DNA from: Stutzerimonas stutzeri SDM-LAC
Lineage (GTDB): Bacteria; Pseudomonadota; Gammaproteobacteria; Pseudomonadales; Pseudomonadaceae
Assembly: GCF_000235745.1 (NCBI RefSeq)
Contig: NZ_AGSX01000180.1
Location: 1-53,122 of the forward strand
Direction: 5' to 3'
Length of the DNA: 53,122 nucleotides
The notes below the pieces were generated by a model. It was not told where the DNA came from and made no database searches. It saw nothing but the letters and a program-made list of their open reading frames with translations. The position numbers and the translations under genes are program-made. Every line of letters starts with the position of its first letter. Positions within the stretch are counted from its first letter, which is position 1. This document shows positions 17,938 through 25,833 of the stretch, in pieces.

Positions 17938-20343
17938 ATGAATCAGCTACTGCCCAGTCTTGTCGAGCTGGACCATCATGCTGACGTCCAGCCTGAGTTC
18001 GCTCGCTGGCGAACCGGGTATGGACCTTTTAAACATGCTCTGGAAACCCAGGCTGCCGTGTTTCGCCTGGCTCATCAGCTGGTACAGGTGAAGCTGCAGC
18101 CAGATCTGGCGAGTGTGTATCGGCTGTTGCAAGCCATCGATAGGATTGGCGCGGCTGGACTCTGGCTGGTTGTGCACATGACCTATGCGCGTCGCGTTCG
18201 CCTCGACGGTTCAGCTCTCTGCGCCGAGGATTTCAAGACTGCGCCAGAAGGGCACACTGGTGGCTCGCTGAACATGGTGCCTGCCTACGCCGGTTATCTC
18301 GGGCTGAACGCCCTGACCGGCAGTACACGTGCATGGCTGATGGGGCAGGGCCACTGCGTCGCAGCGATCGAAGCGCTGAATCTGCTTACCGACAACCTGC
18401 ATCCCGAACAGAAGCAAGCCTACGGCGGTGGCGAAGCAGGTATCAATCGGCTCCTTGAGGATTTCTACGGTTACCACCAGGCGGCGGATGGCAGCCCATC
18501 GGCGCCCTTGGGCAGCCATGTCAATGCACACACCGGCGGCGGTATTGCCGAAGGCGGATACCTTGGCTTCGCCGAGCTGCAATATGCTCATATGCCGCTG
18601 CCGGGGGAGACGTTGGTGGCTTTCCTCTCCGATGGCGCGGCGGAGGAACAGCGCGGCAGCGACTGGATGCCACGTTGGTGGCGTGCCGAGGACTGCGGCG
18701 TCGCGCTGCCAATCATGATTGCCAATGGCCGTCGCATTGAACAACGGACCCAGCTTGGCACTCATGAGGGGCTTGAAGGGTTTCGCCAACACTTGAGTCG
18801 TTGTGGCTTTGACCCGATTCCCTTCGATGGTCGTGACCCGGCAGCTTTCGTCTGCACGCTGTGGGAAATGGAGCAGCGTCTGGTCCATCGTGTCGAGGAA
18901 AAGTCCCGCGGCCTGCTGCGCTATCCGTTGCCGATCCCCTACGGCATTGCCGAGACGGTGAAAGGGTTCGGCTTCTATGGCGCCGGCAGCAACGCGGCGC
19001 ATAACCTGCCGCTGCCGGGTAATCCGCATGTCGATGACTCATCGCGCGAGCTGTTCAATACTCATGTCGCCCCGCTTTTCGTGCCATGGGATGAGCTTGA
19101 GCAAGCTCGCCATCTGGTCGCGCAGTCTCGTCAGGCGCGTCCCGCCGAGCGCGACAATGTGCTGGCGACCAGACGGCCCGCCGCTCCAGTCATGCCACCG
19201 CTCCGGTATCACGATCACGCCTGTTCACCGATGGCAGCGGTGGATGATTTTTTTGTCGAACTCACCCGTGCCAATCCATCGCTTCGCCCCCGTGTAGGCA
19301 ATCCCGATGAACTGGCCAGCAATCGTCTTGGCGGGGTGCTCAGCGCGTTGAAGCACCGCGTGGTCGATCCTGAAGGAGAGTTGGAGGCAGTGGACGGAAA
19401 GATCATCACGGCACTCAACGAAGAGGCGGTGGTTTCCGCCTGCCTTGCCAATCAGGGTGGGTTGAACCTGGTTGCGAGTTATGAGGCGTTCTGCGTGAAG
19501 ATGCTCGGCGCGGTACGCCAAAGTCTGATCTTCTCCCGACAGCAGAAGGAAGTGGGGCGGCCCGCCGGTTGGCTTGGCTGGCCGATCATCGCCACGTCGC
19601 ACACCTGGGAAAACGGCAAAAATCAACAGTCGCACCAGGACACCACCTTCTGCGAGGCCTTGCTGAGCGAAATGAGCGATATGGCGAGAGTCTTGTTCCC
19701 GGCCGACCACAACAGCGCCCTGGCGCTGCTGCCTTCCATCTATCAGGCCCGCGGTGCGCTGGCGTGCCTGGTCATGCCCAAGCGTGAGCGGCCAGGCATA
19801 TTCAATCAGGCCCAGGCCGAGCAGCTTGCTCGTGACGGTGCGATCGTCGTCGACGAGCAGAAGGGCGATAACGCCATTCTTCTGATCGCCAACGGCAGCT
19901 ATCAATTGACCGAAATGCAACGCGCCACCCAGCGGCTCAAAGAAGCAGGTGTCAGCTATCGCCTGGTTTACTTGCAAGAGCCGGGGCGCTTCCGCGCGCC
20001 GCGTGATCGGTGGGAGATCGAGGCGCTGGCGGCCGAGGGTGTAACCGAGCGCCTGTTCCCCGAGCGGATGGAGATGAGAGTGCTGCTCACGCACATGCGC
20101 CCCGAGGTGGCGCGCGGCCATCTCTGGCCGATCCTGCCGGACGTGCGGCGCAATTCAGTGCTGGGCTACCGCAACCGTGGCGGCACGCTGGACGAAGGCG
20201 GGATGCAATTCGCCAATCGGGCGTCGTGGGCTAACGTGCTGGCCGCTTGCGCTCGGTTGCTCGATGTACCGCGAACTGCATTGCTCAAACCGGATGAGGC
20301 CGCTGCGGTAGCAGGCAAGGGCGATCCGCGCGTGCTGCGCTAG
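17938..20343 (+). CDS. Phosphoketolase-family (XFP-like) TPP enzyme
   Basis: 801 residues, the size of xylulose-5-P/fructose-6-P phosphoketolase. Family blocks can be followed: EGHTGGSLNM (His106), GQGHC (His139), GSHVNAHTGGGIAEGGYLG (His194), NPDELASNRL with the conserved glutamate (Glu458) and HQDTTF (His566). The family reaction splits xylulose 5-P with phosphate into acetyl-P and glyceraldehyde 3-P. Unusual points: the thiamine-diphosphate motif, GDGE in classical XFP, reads SDGA (231-234) with Asn263 as the later ligand, and the GHWGTTPGLNF block is replaced. It may be an active diverged enzyme or have another substrate; such proteins are sometimes labelled xylulose-5-P epimerase without proof. 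AAGGAG precedes the ATG. Confidence 0.82.
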   Translation: MNQLLPSLVELDHHADVQPEFARWRTGYGPFKHALETQAAVFRLAHQLVQVKLQPDLASVYRLLQAIDRIGAAGLWLVVHMTYARRVRLDGSALCAEDFKTAPEGHTGGSLNMVPAYAGYLGLNALTGSTRAWLMGQGHCVAAIEALNLLTDNLHPEQKQAYGGGEAGINRLLEDFYGYHQAADGSPSAPLGSHVNAHTGGGIAEGGYLGFAELQYAHMPLPGETLVAFLSDGAAEEQRGSDWMPRWWRAEDCGVALPIMIANGRRIEQRTQLGTHEGLEGFRQHLSRCGFDPIPFDGRDPAAFVCTLWEMEQRLVHRVEEKSRGLLRYPLPIPYGIAETVKGFGFYGAGSNAAHNLPLPGNPHVDDSSRELFNTHVAPLFVPWDELEQARHLVAQSRQARPAERDNVLATRRPAAPVMPPLRYHDHACSPMAAVDDFFVELTRANPSLRPRVGNPDELASNRLGGVLSALKHRVVDPEGELEAVDGKIITALNEEAVVSACLANQGGLNLVASYEAFCVKMLGAVRQSLIFSRQQKEVGRPAGWLGWPIIATSHTWENGKNQQSHQDTTFCEALLSEMSDMARVLFPADHNSALALLPSIYQARGALACLVMPKRERPGIFNQAQAEQLARDGAIVVDEQKGDNAILLIANGSYQLTEMQRATQRLKEAGVSYRLVYLQEPGRFRAPRDRWEIEALAAEGVTERLFPERMEMRVLLTHMRPEVARGHLWPILPDVRRNSVLGYRNRGGTLDEGGMQFANRASWANVLAACARLLDVPRTALLKPDEAAAVAGKGDPRVLR

Positions 20344-20354
20344 ACGCAACTGTG

Positions 20355-20374
20355 AATGGGCAGCGCCGGTGTTG
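20355..20374 (+). terminator. Weak hairpin after the phosphoketolase-like gene
   Basis: GGGCAGC pairs with GTTGCCC (one G-U) around a 6-base loop, followed by only two T. It lies between two convergent genes, so a weak terminator is plausible. Confidence 0.35.
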
Positions 20375-20394
20375 CCCTTGGCGTGATGGTGGTC

Positions 20395-20787
20395 TCAGCA
20401 ATCGCTGGAGCGATAGCGCTCGGTGGTGATCGGCTTCTTGCTCTGGTATTCGTTGAACTCGAAGCGCAACACCGCGCCCTGATCCATCAACTGACGCAGG
20501 CCCTGGTTGCTGCAGACGCTGGCGGCCAGCTGAGTACGGACCTGTTTGGGGTTGTCGCGCATCTGTGCGGCGTGGCGTGGCTGAACGCTCAGGTGGTTGA
20601 CCAGTTCATTTCCATCGACGCTGTACCCCTCGTCGAGCAGGTCGGAGTTAATCGCGCGCGGCGTGCCGACGCTGCTTTCGCGGGCGACTTTTTCGAGTAG
20701 CTGGCCCAGCTCCTGATCCTGTGCGGAAGCGGCATGGGCGAAGGGCAGGGCGAGGCAGAGCGTTAACAGTGGGGTCAGACGGGGCAT
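20395..20787 (-). CDS. Small exported protein, PA3611-like
   Basis: 130 residues from the ATG at 20787 (AGGAGA 5 bases upstream; the open frame continues to 20850 without a ribosome site). The first ~22 residues are a signal peptide (MPRLTPLLTLCLALPFAHAA, then SA before QDQEL). The mature part has AINSDLLDEGYSVDGNELVNHLSV and two cysteines (Cys in AASVCSNQG and the last residue) that could form a disulfide in the periplasm. It resembles, from memory, the P. aeruginosa PA3611 family named 'quorum-sensing-regulated virulence factor', whose function is unknown. That match is moderate and unchecked. Confidence 0.7.
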   Translation of the reverse strand: MPRLTPLLTLCLALPFAHAASAQDQELGQLLEKVARESSVGTPRAINSDLLDEGYSVDGNELVNHLSVQPRHAAQMRDNPKQVRTQLAASVCSNQGLRQLMDQGAVLRFEFNEYQSKKPITTERYRSSDC

Positions 20788-20902
20788 GATGTTCTCCTGA
20801 TGACTGCCGTCGTTCGACCGGTGCCCGCCCTTACGGTTCAGCGCTGCCATGGTGTCGGGACGGCTGTTAGACTGCCGCTCCGTCCTGATTGATCGAATTT
20901 AG

Positions 20903-21619
20903 ATGTCTCATGCCGTACTCCGCCTTCGCGATGCGCGCCTGGCGCGTAGCGCCAAGCCGTTCATCGCGCGTGGCTCGCGCACGCCCCGCTGTGCTCGCTG
21001 CCGAGTAGCGGTCAGTCACTGTTTGTGCGAATGGTTGCCCGCAGTGACCACCACCAGTGCGGTGTGCCTGATCATGCACGATATCGAGCCGTTGAAGCCG
21101 AGTAACACCGGCTGGCTGATCGCCGATATCGTGGCCGATACCTATGCCTTTACCTGGCAACGGACCGGCGTAGAGCCGGCGTTACTGGAGCTACTGGCTG
21201 ATCCACGGTACCAGCCGTTGGTCGTCTTTCCAGGCGAGTACGCGGTACCGGAGCGGGTGGTTGCTGAAGTCAAGGTCACACCCGGGAAGCGTCCACTGTT
21301 CATTCTGCTGGATGCGACCTGGACCGAAGCGCGCAAGATGTTTCGTAAAAGCCCCTATTTGAATCACCTGCCGGTGCTGAGCCTGCAGGCCGATGTGCTG
21401 TCACGCTACCGTCTGCGCCGGTCGACGCGAAGTGAACATCTTTGTACTGCGGAAGTCGCTGCCTTGTGCCTGGGTTTGGCCGGAGATGAGCAGGGCGCAT
21501 CGGCGCTGGATACCTGGCTCGATGCGTTCACGGACCATTACCTGGGTGCCAAATATCACCGCACGCCAGACCCGGATGACGCGATCCATCGAGCGCTAGC
21601 TGCCCTCGGCGAGCGCTGA
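20903..21619 (+). CDS. tapT: DTW-domain tRNA-uridine aminocarboxypropyltransferase
   Basis: 238 residues. The N-terminus has a CARCRVAVSHCLC zinc-type cysteine cluster, and LLDATWTEARKM contains the DTW-type motif (here D-A-T-W) that names the family; RRSTRSEHLCTAEV is the next block. E. coli TapT (YfiP) uses S-adenosylmethionine to add 3-amino-3-carboxypropyl to uridine 47 of tRNA (acp3U47). The symbol follows that homology and could instead be a paralogue such as the TuaA type. The gene is monocistronic, followed by the REP array. Confidence 0.82.
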   Translation: MSHAVLRLRDARLARSAKPFIARGSRTPRCARCRVAVSHCLCEWLPAVTTTSAVCLIMHDIEPLKPSNTGWLIADIVADTYAFTWQRTGVEPALLELLADPRYQPLVVFPGEYAVPERVVAEVKVTPGKRPLFILLDATWTEARKMFRKSPYLNHLPVLSLQADVLSRYRLRRSTRSEHLCTAEVAALCLGLAGDEQGASALDTWLDAFTDHYLGAKYHRTPDPDDAIHRALAALGER

Positions 21620-21662
21620 TTTGCGAGACGGTCAGTGCTTCTAGGCGGCGGGCTGGGCTTGC

Positions 21663-21780
21663 GTGGGAGCGGTCTCGACCGCGATCTTTTCAGCGCACCC
21701 AGCGTCATCTGCCACGTGCAGGGCTACCGCCTCCCGATGTGAGCTGGCTTATAGGCTTTCGCGGTCAAGACCGCTCCCAC
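21663..21780. repeat. REP pair, copy 1
   Basis: Forward REP 21663-21684 and inverted REP 21759-21780, each 22 bases. The forward arm has CTCGACCGCGA where copies 2 and 3 have CTCGATCGCGA. Both ends are perfect complements over the outer ten bases (GTGGGAGCGG/CCGCTCCCAC). Confidence 0.9.
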
Positions 21781-21810
21781 GGGTGGGTTATGGCGGCGGG
21801 CAGGGCTTGT

Positions 21811-21928
21811 GTGGGAGCGGTCTCGATCGCGATCTTTTCAGCGCACCCAGCGTCATCTGCCGCGTGCAGGGCTACCGCCTCCCGGCATGAGCTGGCTTAT
21901 AGGCTTTCGCGGTCAAGACCGCTCCCGC
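21811..21928. repeat. REP pair, copy 2
   Basis: Forward REP 21811-21832 and inverted REP 21907-21928. The inverted arm ends CTCCCGC instead of CTCCCAC. Confidence 0.9.
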
Positions 21929-21958
21929 GGGCGGGCACTGGCGGCGGGCTGGGCTTGT

Positions 21959-22076
21959 GTGGGAGCGGTCTCGATCGCGATCTTTTCAGCGCAGCCAGCG
22001 TCATCTGCCGCGTGCAGGGCTACGGACTCCCGGCATGAGCTGGCTTATAGGCTTTCGCGGTCAACACCGCTCCCAC
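21959..22076. repeat. REP pair, copy 3
   Basis: Forward REP 21959-21980 and inverted REP 22055-22076. The inverted arm reads GGTCAACACCGC, one change from GGTCAAGACCGC that weakens its own hairpin. Confidence 0.9.
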
Positions 22077-22083
22077 GGGTGGG

Positions 22084-23022
22084 CTATGGCAGCGGGCTGG
22101 GCTTCCTGGCCACCTGTGGAATTTCAGTCGCGGCCGGTGCGAGTATGTCCTTGCGGGGCCAGAGTTGTGCGGCGAGCATGCCGACAAACATCAGCGCACA
22201 TCCGAAATAACCTCGCAGGCTGAGGCTTTCATCGAGCAGCAAGGCGCCGCCTAGCGCGGCGAATACCGCTTCGAGCGAGAGGATGATCGCCGCATGCGAA
22301 GCAATCGCATGCTTTTGCGCCACGACTTGCAGGGTATAGCCGACACCTACTGCGAACATTCCGCCATAAATCAAGGCGGGTGCGGCGAGCCAGATACTGT
22401 GCAGGCTGGCCTGCTCGAAGACTGCTGCCAGCACCAGGCTGATGACTGCGCAGGTCACGAACTGCAGAAACGCCAGGCGAATGGCATCGTGACGACCCAC
22501 GAAAAAGCTCACCAGCAATACATGCACGCCCCAGACGAAAGCGCCGGCCAGCTGTATCCAGTCGCCGGAAGCGATCTGGAAATTCTCATCGATGCTGAGC
22601 AGCGCCATGCCAATCACAGCGAGCACAGCGCCCAGCCAAGTGCCCATGCCGGTCTTCTGGCCGATCACCAGCCCCAGCAAAGGCACGACGATGACGTACA
22701 ACCCTGTAATGAACCCGGAATTGGTCACGCTGGTAAACAGCAGACCAACCTGTTGCAGGTTGATGCCTATGGTCAGTGCAAGGCCCATGCAAAGGCCTCC
22801 GAGCAACAAACCGCGCTGCAGGAACGGCTCGTGGCGAGCAGCGCCTCGGCCTTGATGCAGTAACAAGGGCAGCAAAACTATCGCGCCCAACGCAAAGCGC
22901 AGACCGGTGAACAGGAACGGCCCGATGTTATCCATGCCTACCCGCTGCGCAACAAATGCGCTTCCCCAGATCATGGCCGTGATGAGCATTAGAATGTCGG
23001 CGCGAAGGGCTTGTTTGCGCAT
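22084..23022 (-). CDS. DMT (EamA) family transporter
   Basis: 312 residues from the ATG at 23022 (MRKQALRADILMLITAMIWG); longer in-frame starts at 23058 or 23169 lack a ribosome site and add residues unlike the family. There are ten hydrophobic helices in two EamA repeats. ITAMIWGSAFVAQRVGM opens the first and GAFVWGVHVLLVSFFVG the second. Members export amino acids, nucleotide bases or other metabolites; the substrate cannot be told. The last few codons and the TAG stop (22084-22086) lie at the edge of the REP array, with a repeat remnant at 22088-22104 encoding part of the KPSPLP tail. Confidence 0.85.
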   Translation of the reverse strand: MRKQALRADILMLITAMIWGSAFVAQRVGMDNIGPFLFTGLRFALGAIVLLPLLLHQGRGAARHEPFLQRGLLLGGLCMGLALTIGINLQQVGLLFTSVTNSGFITGLYVIVVPLLGLVIGQKTGMGTWLGAVLAVIGMALLSIDENFQIASGDWIQLAGAFVWGVHVLLVSFFVGRHDAIRLAFLQFVTCAVISLVLAAVFEQASLHSIWLAAPALIYGGMFAVGVGYTLQVVAQKHAIASHAAIILSLEAVFAALGGALLLDESLSLRGYFGCALMFVGMLAAQLWPRKDILAPAATEIPQVARKPSPLP

Positions 23023-23235
23023 GTTTGAGCTCGTGCGGGGAAACGGCGAACTGTGCATCAAACCGATGCGCTTTGCCACCGCGTCGCCTTCCAATCTGGC
23101 AAGTGGCTGATTAAATGCGGAGCGGTGATCGAATTTCGCGTGGTGGCGCGATATCATCACTGCGGTCACCCTCGAGCATATTGCGGGTTCTCGCCATCCT
23201 GATGGTTAGCACTCGGCTCAGGCAGGTGAAGCGCC

Positions 23236-23243
23236 AATAAAAA
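23236..23243 (+). promoter_or_regulatory. A-rich Crc/Hfq-type (CA) motif before erdR
   Basis: AATAAAAA fits the AANAANAA pattern bound by Hfq with Crc in pseudomonads and ends 13 bases before the ATG, next to the weak ribosome site. Such sites repress translation of carbon-use genes when preferred substrates are present. One short motif can occur by chance. Confidence 0.35.
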
Positions 23244-23256
23244 CTATAGGTCCGCC

Positions 23257-23907
23257 ATGGCTGCTTACGAAATCCTTATCGCCGATGATCATCCGCTGTT
23301 TCGCAGCGCCCTGCAGCAAGCGCTGACGCTTGGTCTGGGCGATGACGTTCGGCTTTCCGAGGCGGCTAGCATTGCCGAGCTTGAAGCCCAACTGACCCGA
23401 ACCTCCGACTGGGACCTGGTCTTGCTGGACCTGAACATGCCGGGCGCCTATGGATTCTCCGGGCTCGTGCTGCTCCGCGGTCAGTATCCCCAACTGCCCG
23501 TGGTCATGATCTCCGCTCAGGAAGACGCTGCGGTTGTTGCCCGTTCGCGCGAGTTTGGCGCCAGTGGTTTCATTCCCAAGTCCAGCTCACTCGAGACGAT
23601 CCAGCAGGCTGTGCGGGTCGTGCTAGATGGCGATGTCTGGTGGCCTAGCAACATCGACGATGTGGCGCATGTCAGCGCTGAAGCCAAGGCCGCCAGCGAA
23701 GGGCTCGCGAGCCTTACGCCCCAGCAGTTTCGCGTGTTGACCATGGTATGCGACGGCCTGTTGAACAAGCAGATCGCCTATGAGCTCAGCGTTTCCGAGG
23801 CGACCATCAAGGCGCATGTGACTGCAATCTTCCGCAAGCTGGGTGTTCGCACCCGAACCCAGGCAGCACTGCTGTTGCAGCAGATGGGTTCGATTCCCAG
23901 CAGCTAA
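23257..23907 (+). CDS. erdR: LuxR-type response regulator ErdR
   Basis: 216 residues. The receiver domain (1-~125) has the acidic pair Asp10-Asp11, phospho-acceptor Asp58 (LLDLNMPG) and Lys in FIPKSS. The C-terminal LuxR HTH is LTPQQFRVLTMVCDGLLNKQIAYELSVSEATIKAHV. No sensor kinase lies next to it. The orphan position, sequence style and the nearby PA36xx-like genes fit ErdR (PA3604), which controls ethanol/acetate use including acsA in Pseudomonas. The symbol rests on that recalled similarity. Confidence 0.8.
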   Translation: MAAYEILIADDHPLFRSALQQALTLGLGDDVRLSEAASIAELEAQLTRTSDWDLVLLDLNMPGAYGFSGLVLLRGQYPQLPVVMISAQEDAAVVARSREFGASGFIPKSSSLETIQQAVRVVLDGDVWWPSNIDDVAHVSAEAKAASEGLASLTPQQFRVLTMVCDGLLNKQIAYELSVSEATIKAHVTAIFRKLGVRTRTQAALLLQQMGSIPSS

Positions 23908-23956
23908 CATCCGTTTCCGTCTGTTGGTGCCTCGTTAATCTCGGGCGGCTCAGGTG

Positions 23957-24883
23957 CTAGGCAATCGCCGGCAACACAATCTCGTCGCTCCGTCGGACGT
24001 CGGCCGTCAGTGCTCGGCATTGCTCGATGAACTCACGCATCGCGGCGGTCTGGTATTTCAACGAGTGCCAGATGAAATAGAACTGGCGGGCTAGGTCCAG
24101 CTCGGGTGTTTCCAGAGCGACCAAGCTGCCGCGGCGGAATGCGTCGCGCAGCGCCAGTCTTGAAATGCAGCCAATCCCCAGCCCGGATTCGACGGCTCGT
24201 TTGATCGCCTCGGTATGCTCCAGTTCGAGCCGAATGTTCAGCTTGGCAGGATGATGGCGCATGGCGTGGTCGAACGTCAGGCGAGTACCGGAGCCCTGTT
24301 CGCGGAGAATCCAGGCTTCACGCGCAAGCTGATCAAGGCTCACTTCCGAGTGCTCGGCTAGTGCGTGCTGAGGCGCGCAAAACACCACCAGTTCATCTTC
24401 GACCCAGGGTAATACTTCAATCTCCGGATGTTGGCAGTCGCCTTCGATCAGACCTAGATCAAGTTCATGTTGCGCAACCTGCTGGACAATATGCGCAGTG
24501 TTTTGAACGTGGAGCTTCACCCTGCATTCAGGATGCCGCTGCATAAAGCTGCCGATCAGAAGGGTCGCGAGGTAGTTGCCGATCGTCAGGGTGGCGCCCA
24601 CGCTCAGCGAACCAAAGCCGGTTTTTCCAGCCAGTAGGTCTTCGATCGCTTTGGCCTGGTCGAGCAAGCCTACTGCCTGCGGTAACAGCTGGTGGCCCAG
24701 TGCGTTCAGCCACAGCCTTTTGCCCGCACGGTCGAACAGTTGGCAGCCCGACTGACGCTCCAGTTCAGCCAGTGATGTGCTGGTCGCCGACTGTGACAGG
24801 GCAAGGCTTGCGGCCGCGCGCGAAACACTTTCGTGCCGCGCGAAGGCGACGAACACTTGCAGCTGACGGAGTGTGAAATGCAT
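23957..24883 (-). CDS. finR: LysR-type regulator FinR
   Basis: 308 residues. The N-terminal winged HTH is FTLRQLQVFVAFARHESVSRAAASLALSQSATSTSLAELE, followed by a linker helix and a periplasmic-binding-type effector domain from about residue 90. It is divergent from fpr across 109 bases, exactly as finR is from fpr in P. putida and P. aeruginosa, where FinR activates fpr under superoxide stress and iron limitation. A near-palindrome in the shared region is the likely operator. Confidence 0.85.
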   Translation of the reverse strand: MHFTLRQLQVFVAFARHESVSRAAASLALSQSATSTSLAELERQSGCQLFDRAGKRLWLNALGHQLLPQAVGLLDQAKAIEDLLAGKTGFGSLSVGATLTIGNYLATLLIGSFMQRHPECRVKLHVQNTAHIVQQVAQHELDLGLIEGDCQHPEIEVLPWVEDELVVFCAPQHALAEHSEVSLDQLAREAWILREQGSGTRLTFDHAMRHHPAKLNIRLELEHTEAIKRAVESGLGIGCISRLALRDAFRRGSLVALETPELDLARQFYFIWHSLKYQTAAMREFIEQCRALTADVRRSDEIVLPAIA

Positions 24884-24911
24884 ATCTATATAACCGATAA
24901 CATATATCGTA

Positions 24912-24932
24912 AATATTCGCTTAGCGGATATT
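24912..24932. promoter_or_regulatory. Near-palindrome between finR and fpr, candidate FinR operator
   Basis: AATATTCGC-TTA-GCGGATATT: nine-base arms with a single mismatch, containing the T-N11-A form used by LysR regulators. It lies 29 bases from the finR start and 61 bases before fpr, the expected position for an activator of fpr that also represses itself. Confidence 0.55.
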
Positions 24933-24992
24933 AACCGGCCCGGTAAACTGCCAGCAATATTGACGCGCCACGCGCGCTAAAGGGAGCACCGC

Positions 24993-25769
24993 ATGAGCAA
25001 CCTGAACGTTGAGCGAGTCCTCAGTGTGCATCACTGGAACGACACGCTGTTCAGTTTCAAAACCACCCGCAGTCAGGGGCTGCGCTTTGAAAATGGCCAG
25101 TTCGTGATGATCGGGCTCGAGGTGGAAGGGCGACCCCTGATGCGTGCCTACAGCATCGCAAGCCCTAATTATGAAGAGCATCTGGAGTTCTTCAGCATCA
25201 AGGTTCCGGATGGTCCGCTGACGTCTCGCCTGCAACACCTAAAGGAAGGTGATTCCTTGATGGTCAGTCGCAAGCCGACTGGCACGCTGGTGCTGGACGA
25301 CCTGCTACCTGCCAAGCATCTGTACCTATTGAGCACAGGAACCGGTCTGGCGCCTTTCATGAGCGTGATTCAGGATCCCGAGACCTACGAGCGCTTCGAG
25401 AAGGTGATCCTGGTACACGGGGTTCGTTACGTAAATGAAGTTGCCTACCGCGAATTCATCACCGAACACCTGCCGCAGAACGAGTTCTTCGGCGAAGCCT
25501 TGAAAGAGAAGCTGATCTACTACCCCACCGTTACGCGCGAACCATTCGAAAATCAGGGTCGCTTGACTGATCTGATGCGCAGCGGCAAGTTGTTTGCGGA
25601 TATCGGCCTGCCGCCGATCAATCCGGAAGATGATCGCGCAATGATCTGCGGCAGCCCGAGTATGCTGGCTGAAACCAGCGAAGTACTCGACAGCTTTGGT
25701 CTCAAGGCATCGCCGCGGATGGGCGACCCCGGCCACTACCTGATCGAGCGAGCATTCGTCGAGAAATAA
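24993..25769 (+). CDS. fpr: Ferredoxin-NADP+ reductase
   Basis: 258 residues, the short bacterial (subclass I) FNR. FAD binding is shown by RAYSIASPNYEEHLEFFSIKV (R-x-Y-S). The NADP domain begins LYLLSTGTGLAPFMSVI and includes AMICGSPSML, and the protein ends in the typical aromatic-poor tail VEK. It shuttles electrons between NADPH and ferredoxin or flavodoxin, for example FdxA. AGGGAG precedes the ATG. It is probably activated by the divergent FinR. Confidence 0.94.
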   Translation: MSNLNVERVLSVHHWNDTLFSFKTTRSQGLRFENGQFVMIGLEVEGRPLMRAYSIASPNYEEHLEFFSIKVPDGPLTSRLQHLKEGDSLMVSRKPTGTLVLDDLLPAKHLYLLSTGTGLAPFMSVIQDPETYERFEKVILVHGVRYVNEVAYREFITEHLPQNEFFGEALKEKLIYYPTVTREPFENQGRLTDLMRSGKLFADIGLPPINPEDDRAMICGSPSMLAETSEVLDSFGLKASPRMGDPGHYLIERAFVEK

Positions 25770-25790
25770 CCGGTTGTTGACACCCCTTGG

Positions 25791-25824
25791 ACCGGCTGCG
25801 CATTGCGTCAGCCGGTTTTTTTTT
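25791..25824 (+). terminator. Terminator after fpr
   Basis: ACCGGCTG/CAGCCGGT, 8 bp perfect around CGCATTGCGT, followed by nine T. It lies 22 bases after the fpr stop. Confidence 0.9.
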
Positions 25825-25833
25825 GCTCACTGC

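Larger units (their letters stand above)
21644..22104. repeat. Tandem array of paired REP elements, 148-bp period
   Basis: Three full 148-bp copies start at 21644, 21792 and 21940, and 17 bases of a fourth start at 22088. Each copy carries a REP (GTGGGAGCGGTCTCGACCGC...) and, 74 bases later, its inverse (...GGTCAAGACCGCTCCCAC), like a BIME. Copies differ by about ten scattered bases. The REP resembles the Pseudomonas REP consensus GTGGGAGCGGGCTTGCCCGC. The array fills the gap between two convergent genes, and its fourth copy enters the DMT transporter gene. REP pairs are usually spread by RAYT transposases; none is encoded in the window. Confidence 0.93.

Noticed and set aside
21644-22104. 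CRISPR array
   Set aside because: The period is 148 bases, spacers between units are the same in all copies, and no cas genes are present.
21663-22223. Overlapping open frames of 75-133 residues with repeated MWERSRSRSFQR-type sequence
   Set aside because: They are translations of the REP array. Their starts recur every 148 bases and they have no ribosome sites or protein-like composition.
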